Source: Tieghemiomyces parasiticus
Lineage: Eukaryota; Kickxellomycota; Dimargaritomycetes; Dimargaritales; Dimargaritaceae
Length of the DNA stretch: 64,000 nt
Direction of reading: 5' to 3'
Assembly (NCBI GenBank): GCA_027575765.1
Contig: JANBPT010000065.1
Coordinates: 1-64,000 of the forward strand
In this document: positions 23,366 to 34,577 of the stretch, piece after piece
How the letters are laid out: each line of letters starts with the position of its first letter
Numbering within the stretch: position 1 is the stretch's first letter
Made by a program: the position numbers and the translations under genes
The notes under the pieces: model-generated
Told to the model about the DNA's origin: nothing
The model's input: the letters and a program-made list of their open reading frames with translations, nothing else
Databases searched by the model: none

Positions 23366-23719
23366 TTGGGATGCAATGGGAGGGGAATGGTTGGTCAGTA
23401 TCTCCGTGAGGTAGTACAACTGATTCCGTTGCGCAGCTGGCTTATTAACCTACCCTCAAGCACCTGCGTCGTCACCGCTGAGTCGGACCCGACGGCCGAC
23501 CCTGTGAAGGTTGTACAGACGGTGTCCGTTGGTTGGAACCTTCTGATAGAAGCCAACAAACCGCCCCTCTTGAGCAATGCCCTTAACAGCCAGTGTGGAG
23601 AAGCTCTCCAAAGAGGGACGAAGCAGAGCACATGCCCTACTGAGAGCTCCTCCGCTCTCCCCTCTCCCAGTAGGCTTCCCCGAGGAGCAGACAGTTTGAT
23701 TAGACCAAGAGCAACCTGA
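23366..23719 (+). other. Open frame of 117 codons with gene-like codon use, unassigned
   Basis: This frame has codon choice closer to the real genes in the window than most of the spacer (many C- or G-ending codons) and a balanced amino-acid composition with a few cysteines. It reads, for example, VVQTVSVGWNLLIEANKP in its middle part. An AG at the end of TGGTCAG could act as an acceptor near its start. I find no domain, no partner exon and no signal peptide; the opposite strand is also open. It is listed only as a candidate exon. Confidence 0.12.
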
Positions 23720-26700
23720 TCGCACCTGTGACTTGCGTAGTTTTCCGAATAATAATGATACGGTTAGTGGTCTCGAAGCCGCTTTCGCCGGGTTAGGGCG
23801 GTAATACTGAGCCGCCCTCTTCACTTTCATTGTTCGGGGGATTCGGATGGACCACTGCAACACTGGTGATGTATATTTTATTGTTTGGGACGCGGCCGGT
23901 ATGAAGTCGGAGTTTACGAGCTAGACTACCGACTCCTTCCTCGCCATGGAAATTACATGACGGTTATTTTTTTCATGCCGTAGTTTGAGAGATCTCAACC
24001 CTAGTAGGCGAGTCGACGAACTCGGTTCAACTGGATTTACTTTGGATCGATTATGGGGGGCCGATGTCGATACCAGCTCTGATACAATGGTAGCTCGATC
24101 TCCGACGCGCAGCACCTGTAGACTGTTGATCGGATAGCTGTCAACAGAAAGCGTCCATGCATTGGGGGGGGACAGTAAGATACTGGCACCGAGTAATGGT
24201 AGGTCTAGACCACCTTGATCTCTCCGCTCCTATCTCACAGCATCGAGAGATCTGGAACGGTTTCTTTTTGTTGGGTTAGCTAGGGGTCTGAGTAACTAAT
24301 TAGGGCTAGGCCAGTGCTGCACCTAAGTGTCGCGTGACTGCAACTTCCAAATCCCAGGCTAGTCCACTGGATCCAGATAATGCCTGCACCCATTGTTGTA
24401 GTTGATAAGCGGGGCCCACCTCCATCGACCCATCGACGTCGTCAAAGCGCCCATGTGGTCTCAATTTCAGGGGAGGGGGCAGGGCAGAAGAAATCAAGGA
24501 AAAATGGGGTGAGACCAAGTGGCCCTTGCCCCCCCTCTCATTTACAGTTCCCGTGACGCATACTGGTTCAGCTGCAGTGCAAGGATCGAGTTAAGCCATG
24601 AATAATTCGCGACTTCAACATTGTGGAAGATGGGGTCAAAGTAAAAATATTCGAGGCGAGAGGGGTTAAAGTCTCAGAAGTGAGCGAAGAGCAATGGCTT
24701 GGTGACGGGAGAGGGCTCAAGGGGTGCTAACTGGGCACCGTTTTTACTCGAAGTAGAAACAAGGGCGTATCTGACCAGCTGTCTCCCGAAACTCGGTCGT
24801 CTCGACGTTACAGGTCGCCAGGTTCGTGAGGCACCAGTTAATCTAGTTGCAACGATTTATGGACGAGGGAATAGAGAGGGGAGAGAGTGCCGATCCTAAG
24901 AAAGTAAACTAAGGAACCAACCGCTCCACTCTTATTCATTCTCAGAAACGTAGAGTACACTATGGCGAATTAGGTCCCGGCGATCTATCACCGTCGACGC
25001 TGGGGGTTGCAGTCTTCCTAACAGCGCAAGTATACCAAGACCCTGAAATAACGTCATGAAGGGGGGGGGGTGGCGAAGTCCCAAAACGGAACGTATTATG
25101 ACCGCAGTGAGGGGAGAAGTGTTGGGTGCGGGATCCGGAGGTGACAGTCTTGAAACATGGATTCCAAAAACGGCCTCGCCTAGTGGGAGCAGCGGTCAAC
25201 CAAAAAGGGCAGGTGATATCTAGGCGTTTTAGAGCTGGTACGCGCGCGCTCGGGACGGCATGTAATGGTGGATACCATCGCGGGAACAAAGTACAATCAA
25301 CAGGAAATATATCAGGTCAGGTGCACGAGACGCACCACATATATCCACGGTCGATGCAGTGAATGATGAGGAACTCGTAAAATTATAGAAACGATAAAAA
25401 TATACACCTCACTCATTTAGGTCAGGTATAATAATATTAACCAACATGTCACACGCGTGTGTGGGAGAAAAAGGCCGATGGACGGGCCAGTCTAGCACCA
25501 CGCGGTACCGGCAGTAATGTATTGGCGGGTGATGAGGAGGAGAACGTTTAATCTGCGGTGCGGGACACGCATGGAGACCATAAACCGTAAAATTGCCAAG
25601 TATCAATCGAACTATTTTAGAGGAGAATGTAGCCTGGGAGATGAATATATCGCCTGCAAGAATCGTGAGCCCAGGCCAGGCGGGCAGGCAATATGGGACT
25701 AGCGGATAAACAAGCCGCCAGTCACTATTCTTCCACTCACGCCCGTCAAAGCCTGCAGGTTGAGACGATTTGGTTTACCATACAAAAAAATTAGTATTGT
25801 TTTACATTATGTATGTTATTAGACTGGGATGGATCCGATGCACACGCACACTGACATTCACCATGTGAGTGCGTTGTTTTTTTGGCGGGCATTTTGGCAA
25901 GACACGTATTAGAAAATACGGAAGTAAGGGATACCGGAGGGGGGCGCCAGCTCATGAATAGCCTATCCGCATGATAGTAAGTAGGTTGACGGGTAGGTGG
26001 ACTGATTTCGATTGGAGACTTCAGGTCTGGCGCCATAGTTGTCAGGAACTACATGTCAGTTCTAAACCAATTCTTCGACCTTAATATAGCTAGGGCTCCA
26101 TTGTAGCTACGTCGCTCACCCTGGTGGGCTGCGGTACCCTAAACATAGGGGACGGATGGAGAAGGGGTAGAGATGAGGGGAGGAGGGAGGGAAGCACCGC
26201 CCTCCAACTCCCGTAGTGCACGTGACCGCCTGGGCGTGACCTTTGGTCAGGGGGGGTGAAAACCGGTCACGAGGGAGGGGGGGGGTTCAAAGAGAGCAAA
26301 GAAGGGTGGTGATCATAAACAAAAGGGGGGGAGTTAAAGGTCTTTGGCTACACAGCGTTAATATATTCAAAGTGCCAATCGGACGTTAAGCACGAACGAG
26401 GGATTGGAGGGTCTACAAAAAGTCCCGCTACCTGGCCCCTCACTCCGATTACAAAGACGTTTCAAAGTAGTCAACCACCCTCATCTTCCAACTCGCGTTG
26501 TACAGAGGGAGGGATCGAGTAAAGTAGGAATGTGAGCTCGACAGCGACGAGGAAAAGGGCTCAAAGGGCAAGAGAGCTCCTATTAAGGGGTCCTCTGGCT
26601 GACAAGGGCGGTAGACTAATAGGGGAGGGTCTCGTCCAGAATACCGCCTTCTCCCCCCTTAGAAACTTATTCGGCCAGCGAAACTGCGATGGTGGTGGTA

Positions 26701-29700
26701 GTGGGTGACAGGGTGATTTTGCTTGGTCGTGTACTCACTGATGACGTTGACTCTCCCTCGAGGAAGGACCGATCTGTACTTGCCCCTGGCATACGGCCCA
26801 TACTGCCAAGCAACTTTGCTCATAGTTGTGCCCATTTACTAATGGCGGGTGGATGGAGAAAAATGCAACAGACTCAAGCCTAATCTCGAAACATCCGACC
26901 TTCAAATTAGTTAATCCACCCATTTTTCAAGGTAAGCGTGCTAAATTACGGGCCGTAGCCGAGCTTCTGCAAACAATGACCTATTCGTAATGGTCGATCG
27001 GACAACCTTGCCATAAGATAGTAAGGGGCTGGCACTAAAGGCCTACTCGAGACGAAATCTCCGACTTGCATATCTTTGCTATCACTACCCCACCCTGCAG
27101 AATACTAGCAATCCATGCAAGGGCCTGGCGTATTATTAACCATACCTACACCTATAACACGGATGTCAGCCTTGGACGGTTAATGAACCAGCCTATGCAA
27201 CGGGGGTCGGGTCTAAGCCCTAACTGTTTGGTACGGCACATTAGAAGGGTAGGGCCCCATTTCATTGAAGCCGGCCCATGCTCCTCCAGAAAAAGCACAA
27301 TGTGAGCCTAGGCCGATTAATTCGAAGCCCAGCCAGTTGGATGAAGAACAATGGGGACGAGGGGCGTAGTTCAGGCTTCCTCCCGAACGGGAGCCAGGGT
27401 GAGTGAAGCGTCGTAATCACTGCCCACACAAATGCGCGCACCCGGAGTCCACATCATCCGGCACCCCGGTCGAGGTTGAACGTGTCCACTCGTTTGCACT
27501 ACCCTACCCTCCTTCCGTACAGAAGACCGTTGGGAGCACAAGCATAGCAAGGGTGGGAAACCTAAAGAGGGTGAGACTGACGATATCGGGATGCTCCCCT
27601 GTTACAGAGTATACTGCCCGCGCCCAAGAAAAGCAGGAATATCGGAGGGAGGGCAGTAATAAATGGCAATGAAAGTAGGGGGAGGCCAGTAGGTCGCTGA
27701 AGATGCTAGCAGCGGGTGAAGGGAACTCATGGGTAATATTTTTTTATGTTTACTGCGCAGTCCGATTGCATCGCCCAACGATTACACCAATATTCGTGGA
27801 GAGCCCCAAGCCATAGGCGTACCCTTTAAATAAAGATGGGAAGGGGAGATCCACCAATTCTTTCAGTGGAAAACAGCGGCCCCGCCTGCAATTTTTTTTA
27901 GCTCAGGTGAGTAGTTGCCATCAGACCACCCTCTACATAACCTACATTATGAGAAGCGACGCAGCAAACAGGCCATTGCAGTCCATAGCATTTTACTCTG
28001 CGACCGCCTTTCGTCTAATCGGATGAGTGTCATCCGATATTCGAATGCAAATGGTAATTGGAACGCGCAAATAATGACTCAGGGTGCGTGTGTATATTTG
28101 ACTTAGATGTATATTTCAATATATCCGTCTCTGCACCTTCAATCGTTAATATACATAAAAGAAGGAACCGATGGACCGGTTGTCTCAGAATTACCGGTCG
28201 GCTTACCTGGTCGCTGGGATTACATCCCCGCCAAAGTTACGTTTGTTTACGGTTGCTTTGATTTTCCACGAACAAAACACCCTGGACCGCGTGCAAGCGA
28301 GCTGAGTCGGACACAGAGGCCGATGGCGTTCTCGGAGACAAACGGCGACTCAAAACAGCTACTTTTGTATTTCGATTTATCATTACCCCCCCCTCCTAGC
28401 TGATTGTACGAGAGCAGAATAGCCCCAGTAATTCGATCGCTTTGGTGTAGCCCTGGGCGACGACAACGAATGGAGGAAGTGATTACAACTACATACTAAA
28501 ACAATAGGCGTTACTTAGCGGGGAGGTGGAAAGGTTGTCACTATGAAGAAAGGGAAACTGTAAAGGGGAGGGTAGTTTTAGTATGAGGGTATTGATAACG
28601 ACCGCCACCCTCACCTTCATCCCAACCCTAGCACCCCACCCCCTTGTTGGCTTTGGTCCTGTGGGGACCATAAGGTAAATGTCGCGGACATGGGCGTCCT
28701 CTCTTTTCTGCCCCGTCAAAAAAAAACCATTGGTGCCCTGCCCTTCCTTGCCATCAGAGAAGACTAGGAATTATTCCGGGATGCTTAGCCTACGCACGCG
28801 TGGTAAAAAAGAAAAAAAAGAAATAAGGCTCATAGCGAAGCAAGCAAGAGCCTACATAAAACGACTCCGCCCTTCTTCTACCACTAGTCCATGCGAAGAG
28901 CAGGCTAAAAATAAATGAGTAGGAGTAAGCGAAGAACATTCATAGAATAGGCTGATTAGGCAGAAGCCAGTGTCTAGTGAGGTTAACTTTATAGGCGAAG
29001 CAGGGAAACTTTAAAAAAAAAGGAAATGTGCGCGCGTGATTTGGTCGTCCCTCTCACACAGTCTCGGCGTACCTGTGCCACCAAACGCCGTCATAGTCTT
29101 TTCAACACATAGTAGAGTCCCATAGGCGAAACGGAATACGTCTTGTGTAGCCGTAAGCACACACCTATTTCTCTTTATTTTTTTCTCATTTTCGGGTTCA
29201 AAACCATGCCCGGTGTTGGGTTTGGTAGATTAAAACAGAAAAAAAAACAATGTCAACGTACGGTATGGGCATGGGTGGGTCAAGCGGTAGGGGCGGTGGG
29301 AGTATCGTTTTGATAAGCGTGCTGGCCGTGTGGGTACCTTGTACTCGCACCTGTTTCATCGGCACTGGGATGGATGGAGGATAGACGGCCAAAGAAATAG
29401 CAATGAAGGTTAGGAGCCAACATCTCTCCGATTTGGCCTATTGACCTTTACCTGAGGGGGTTGGTCATGCGTTCAAGATGTAGGGTTTAGGAGAAGGGCG
29501 TATTCCTCGGGGTTCGGTAGTAACCGTTGGCCTTCAAGTAAAACGTTAAAAGGAAAGGGGCACTAGCACGGTGGCCGGGAGGCGGGTTGGGGGTGGCGGT
29601 GGCCCCAGCGGGTAGTAGAGTGACATGAGGAGGGGGTGGCGAGCGGCGTTCTGGGGGGTGAGCGTACGGGAGCTAGTAACGGCTTGCCGACATTGGCTTG

Positions 29701-32700
29701 TCCCTCCGATGCACGGGCCACCCAGTCACAATCGCCGCCAGGAGAGAAAGGGGTGACGTGCTTGACTCCTTCCTCACTTCATCATCCCTATTACGATAAC
29801 GTTAGAGTGAGTATCTGTGCACGCAAGGTAGAGCAGGGCAGATGACCCATCGACCACTCGGATTTTGCACCTTTACACCTCGTCATGTCGGCTTTTTCCG
29901 CCCATCCGGTGGCGTCGCTAACCGATCACACGTGAAACCAGCGACCGGAACTGTCCGTCACAGAGACGACATGTATTGCTGGACATGCGAACAAGGTTGG
30001 TAGGACGAAGTGCAAGGCATGGTCAACAAGGAAGAAAGAGAGAGAGAGGGGGGGCAGAAGGAGTTAAAGGTGCAGAGGGGAGGAGAAAGGGTTAGAGACG
30101 CACCGTATCGTCTCACCGCTAGGATTGTACAAACCAAGGTACACGGTGGCGTGCCGGTCGCAATCTGTATGGACGAATTTGACGCATAAAGAAGCATCGG
30201 AACGGTAACATTTTCGTATCCGCCGCGCTTGGACCTCTCTCTACGACGTAGGAACAGAGGTGGATTAACCGAACTCGGCGGCTGATCAATGCACAGCTTG
30301 CGGTAGATAGAAGTGCCTGGTAGTGTCCACCTTTTACAATTGGTCAGGCCGATGGAGGTTAAACCACGGACGTTAAAGTTCGCTCGACAAGATGAATTAA
30401 AAAATGTAATCACTGCCATGCGAGCGCCCTGTCATCCAATCACGGGCTACCCAGAGTTCACATCCGTCGGAAGCGAATGGAGGCAAGTACGTGGCCCCTT
30501 ACTCGTCGGGCCAGACTCATTTTTTAGGGGAAGGTGATAATATGCATGATGGCAAAGGCAGTCTCGGCGTTGTTTTTTATTGTTAGGCCCAGGCCTATGG
30601 GTTCTGGTGGCCGTACTCTTAGGCTGCCAGAGGGAAGGGGGAAGGGGCGTCCATGAACCCCTTGTTTTCACGGTCGAATGGTCGACAGGAACAGGTCCTA
30701 CTTGGCGGAACATCACAGCCTACTCGCCCTGGCTCCATATTGCATCGCCTTGGCTCATGTTTCATTTCAAATTTTAACAAAAGCAAGTCAGGACCAGGGG
30801 GAGAAGTGGAATAGCACTACCCTGCACCATCTGTCTGATGTACGCACATAGAGTAGCGGAGAAGAATTGGTGGAGCAAATGGGATGGTCAGTGCCCAAGG
30901 CAAGCTCAGTGGCCTTTTCACTAATGATAGACCCCCCCACCTCTTTAACATGTTGCCAAACGAACAATAGGAGTAGCGGCTTGCCAATACCGCCAATTCG
31001 ACCACGCTTATGAAATGTAGGCAGTTGCTCCCTTCTGTGGTTCCCTGTAGCCTACTTTCTACGATCTCTGACCCGCCAGGTTAGCGATGGGTGGTGGACT
31101 CCATTATTTACTGCTTTTGCCCGCTTGGATGCTCATCCGATGCCTCTACCACATCCACTTTCTCCTTTTTAGTCTGCTTTTTACCACTTCTTTGTTGTAT
31201 TCACTCGCAGTCAAACTGACATCTGGCCTTCCCCTTTTTACCTCTCGTAATGTTATGGTTCAGGGCTTAAGCGAAGCTAACCGCTTCTTCGATTCACTGC
31301 ACCTTCGGTTGGGATAGATGCTAGGGGGGATTGCGCTACCCGACACAGTGAATCGACTCAATAGAATTTACCCTGGTCGTTCACGTACAGCAGCCTTCTG
31401 TGCCTATCTACATAGTGGCGGTCATCAACCCGATGTAACCACTCGTGCCATTATAGCAGATTTACATTTAGCAGGGATAAATTGACCTGGGCTGCATAGA
31501 CTAAATACGCCAAACCTCTCATCACCACATCACCTCCCCCCTTATGAACTAGGAGTCACCTAAACTTAAAGGACCTAAGTAGGAGAGAGTAAGTAGTAAA
31601 AAGCGAAAAAGAGAGAGCGAAAGAGATAACGGCGTTGTCGGCTCCATCCCCGTACCATTACGCGATCGCACGCTTCCAAGTCTCGCACCATACCAAGCAC
31701 ACCTTCTCAGAACGTATTCTACAACGATCGAGACGCGAAGGGAAAAAAAGAGGGAAAGATGGACGGCCTTCCAAGACTGCCAATAAGCAAAAAACAAGGG
31801 ATCTGTGAATATTGGATTCGTTTGTCATGATAGCGAGATTGAGCGATTATTGAGCCCATCACCTCTGGCGACTTTTGTTTTGATAGCCAACAGGTGAATA
31901 ACAGGAGTTGGAAGAGCTCCTGTCGAGCTTCACCCGCTACCCAATAGCAAGTAGCCCTATTCAGCCAGGTCACCATGGTTACAAAAAAAAATAGATAATA
32001 GGAATACGCCGATGGACCCTACCGTTCTGTAATAAAAAATAATACCACCGAGGTCATTATCACACACATTCACGGTGTAGGTCAAGGTTGGGTGAGAGTG
32101 GGAATGGGGGGGAGAGGGATATTCGAGGAGAGAAAGTCGAGTAGAAATAACAATAGTATCACCTACCAAGGCGGTTCGCGCGTCTCCATTTCTGTGTGTG
32201 CGTGTTTGTGTGTGTGAAGGTCCACGCACATCTAACTGGGTCCGGTAGAGCCAGAATCATCTCAACAAAACGAGACTAGGCATGAGAGCTACCAAAACAA
32301 GAAAGCATAAGTAGCAGACCCGACCCGGTGTGCACAGATGAGTAAGTGTTTCGAGACACTTCACTCTCAAAGCAATGAGAGTAGAATGGTACTAGCGGGA
32401 GAGTGATGGTAAGGGGAGGAGGAGAAAGAGAAGAGTCACTTTACGTGCATGTCGAAGTGCCAGGGGTGAAAAATGCGGCAGGAGGGTGAGGTGGCCCCTT
32501 AGTGTTGCGTTAGTGTTAGGCGTAGGGTAAGCACCGAGTGCTCAACGGCGTACATGCAGCAGGCCGGTCGCAATGGACTAGGTGCGGGTTTGGGAACACA
32601 GGAGGCCCAAAGGGAAAGGGTGAAGGGGAGAATGGTTGAACAGGATACCCTGTGAGTCAGCGGGCTGGGAAGCCCGCAGGCTATGCGTAAGTGCGTACGC

Positions 32701-33330
32701 CTATGTGCGTTTCTATTCGCCCACACCTGCGCCGGCAGCGTAGAGCGGAGTGGGGTGTAAGGAAGAGAGGGCAGGGGCCGGGCACTAGTCGTCGAGCCTA
32801 GCTGGCAGCTAGTCTAATACACGACCACCCCTTCCCCACACGGACCTATAGTCTGAGCGGCAAGCTAAAGTCAGTGGTAATGGCAAGAGGTTTTATTACA
32901 GAGGAATGTAGGCCAGTGTGAGTGCCGGGTTTACTAGCAGAAGGCCGGGAGTCCCGGATTTAGATGAAAGGGGCCAGGGAGAAATAGCATAGTACAGCAG
33001 AGCCCAAAAGATAACAAGAAGTGGAAAGAGCGAGCAGATGAGCGAGAGAGATAGTAGGATGGATGCCCTACGTCACGCCCCCGAAACTGCAATGCAGGGT
33101 TGAAAGGATAAGCAATATTCTATTACTAGCCCAGGGTCTTTGCCCGGTATTGAGAGTGCGAGGGCGAGCCCCCCTCCCTAGATGGCGAGAGGGGACCAAG
33201 AAAGGGTCAACATGAGGAAGACGAGAAATATAGTGCCAAAGAAATGGGAATGAAAAGAGCGAGTGAAGATGGTAAATTTACACGGTAGCGAGAGGCATGA
33301 TGCGAAGTAGGAAAGGGGATAGAAGGCTAA
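23720..33330. other. Gene-poor spacer
   Basis: About 9.6 kb in which I recognise no gene. It holds a ten-G run at 25061-25070, a nine-G run at 26277-26285, an AG repeat near 30029-30049 and a GT repeat near 32194-32216. Between about 29.5 and 33.3 kb many patches of the plus strand are purine-rich. The part next to 33331 should be the 3' flank of the zinc-finger gene. A sequence resembling a tRNA B box near 29188 does not fold into a T arm. Confidence 0.45.
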
Positions 33331-34311
33331 CTAAAGCTGCGAGGTGACTTGAAGGCCAGCTCCACAAGTACCGGCGGTGACTGGGGCGGCGGCAGTGGTG
33401 CTGGGATTCCGCAGGTTGCGGCACCGCTTAACCTGGCTATGCCGCTTAAGGGCGTCGGACCGACCGAACGACTTGCCACACTTGTTGCACTGGTGGGGCT
33501 TATCGCCCGAGTGGATCTTGACGTGCCGCTTCAAGTCATGGTTGCGGCTGAAGGACTGGTTGCAGTGCGTGCACTTGTAGGGCCGTGTCGGTACGTACTG
33601 AAACCGGTGGTAGTAGGGGCTGCCGTACGGGTTGTAGCGAAGGGGAGCGGCGCCCTGGGAGTAAGCGAAGGCCGGCATGGCCGCAGAGGCGGGCATCAGG
33701 CTGGTACCGGCGGAAGGGCCGGGCGTGGGCGACAGAGTCGACGAGTTGGGCGAGCCCATAAAGTAGGAGGCGGTACTGGGAATCTGGGCGCTCGAGCCAT
33801 ACAGGTAGGCGTACGGGTTGGGGTTCATGGTGTAGGGCGAGGAGGTTGGGATGTAGCTCGCAGAGGAGGCACCGGTGGCCAGCTGACTGGAGGTGGCGGC
33901 GGCCAGGAGGTCGGCGTGGCAGTCGGGGCTCAGGCGCATGTTGGAGGCGGAGCCGACCAGGTTGGCCGCGGTGGTCATTGTCGAGTAGTCTAGGTGAGCC
34001 TGGCTGGCCATCACTGGCGAGAAGTTGGTGGGCGCCATCGAGGTGGATTGGGTCAGGGTGAAGGGTGAAGTCTGCGGGGAGGTTGAGCGGGATAGCTGGC
34101 CTTCGCTGCCGGAAAACATGGCGACGTTCTGGGGAGAAGAGGACGCGTAGGTCAAGGGCGAAGACAGATATCCGGCGGTGTTCCGCTGCTGGTGCTCGAG
34201 AATCATCAAGTACATGGCTTCGTTGGGCGACATATTGGGGGCTCTGTCGAAGGAGTTGGTGCCAGTGGCAGTGGGAAGAGCCGAAGTCAGGGCGGCGGTC
34301 ATTGCGGACAA
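33331..34311 (-). CDS. Two-finger C2H2-type transcription factor
   Basis: Single-exon gene of 326 residues. Residues 1-240 are low complexity, rich in S, T, A, P, Y and M, typical of a fungal transcriptional regulatory region. The DNA-binding part is at 245-298. Finger 1 is classical C2H2 (C247, C250, H263, H267; recognition segment SRNHDLKRHVKIH). The linker is SGDKPHQ, TGEKP-like. Finger 2 has C275, C278 and H291, but the fourth ligand is a cysteine six residues later (C297, motif HSQVKRC), so it is a C2HC finger. RNHDLKRH in finger 1 and RSDALKRH in finger 2 are common in fungal two-finger regulators. The last 25 residues are Thr/Ala-rich. The start ATG has G at -3. A TATAAATA box lies 258 bp upstream and the leader is C/T-rich. 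It should be nuclear and bind a short G/C-rich site; target genes cannot be told from the sequence. Confidence 0.87.
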   Translation of the reverse strand: MSAMTAALTSALPTATGTNSFDRAPNMSPNEAMYLMILEHQQRNTAGYLSSPLTYASSSPQNVAMFSGSEGQLSRSTSPQTSPFTLTQSTSMAPTNFSPVMASQAHLDYSTMTTAANLVGSASNMRLSPDCHADLLAAATSSQLATGASSASYIPTSSPYTMNPNPYAYLYGSSAQIPSTASYFMGSPNSSTLSPTPGPSAGTSLMPASAAMPAFAYSQGAAPLRYNPYGSPYYHRFQYVPTRPYKCTHCNQSFSRNHDLKRHVKIHSGDKPHQCNKCGKSFGRSDALKRHSQVKRCRNLRNPSTTAAAPVTAGTCGAGLQVTSQL

Positions 34312-34569
34312 GACGTGTGAAAAGGGATAGGACTGTGGACGAGTTCTAGAAGGGAAATTTGTAGGGGCTTGGCTGCGGTTATTACGGTGGAGGAAGATGG
34401 TGCTTAGATAGAAGGCAAGTCAGGGTTGGATGGGAATGAAATGAGTAGTTGCATATAAGAAAAGCTGCGGAAGAATGTGAAGGGGGGGTAGCGCAGTCTA
34501 AGGAAATTGGTAGGATAGAATGGTATGAGGCTGGAGTGATGGGTGCTGGAAGGGCGGGCGACGGCTGGA

Positions 34570-34577
34570 TATTTATA
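34570..34577 (-). promoter_or_regulatory. TATA box upstream of the zinc-finger gene
   Basis: On the minus strand this reads TATAAATA within CGCGTATAAATATCC, a canonical TATA element. It lies about 258 bp before the zinc-finger start codon, and the intervening sequence is pyrimidine-rich on the coding strand, which fits a leader of about 200 nt. It is the clearest core-promoter element in the window. Confidence 0.5.

Noticed and set aside
29184..29204. tRNA B-box-like sequence (GGTTCAAAACC)
   Set aside because: The flanking bases cannot form a T stem, and no A box or acceptor stem lies upstream.
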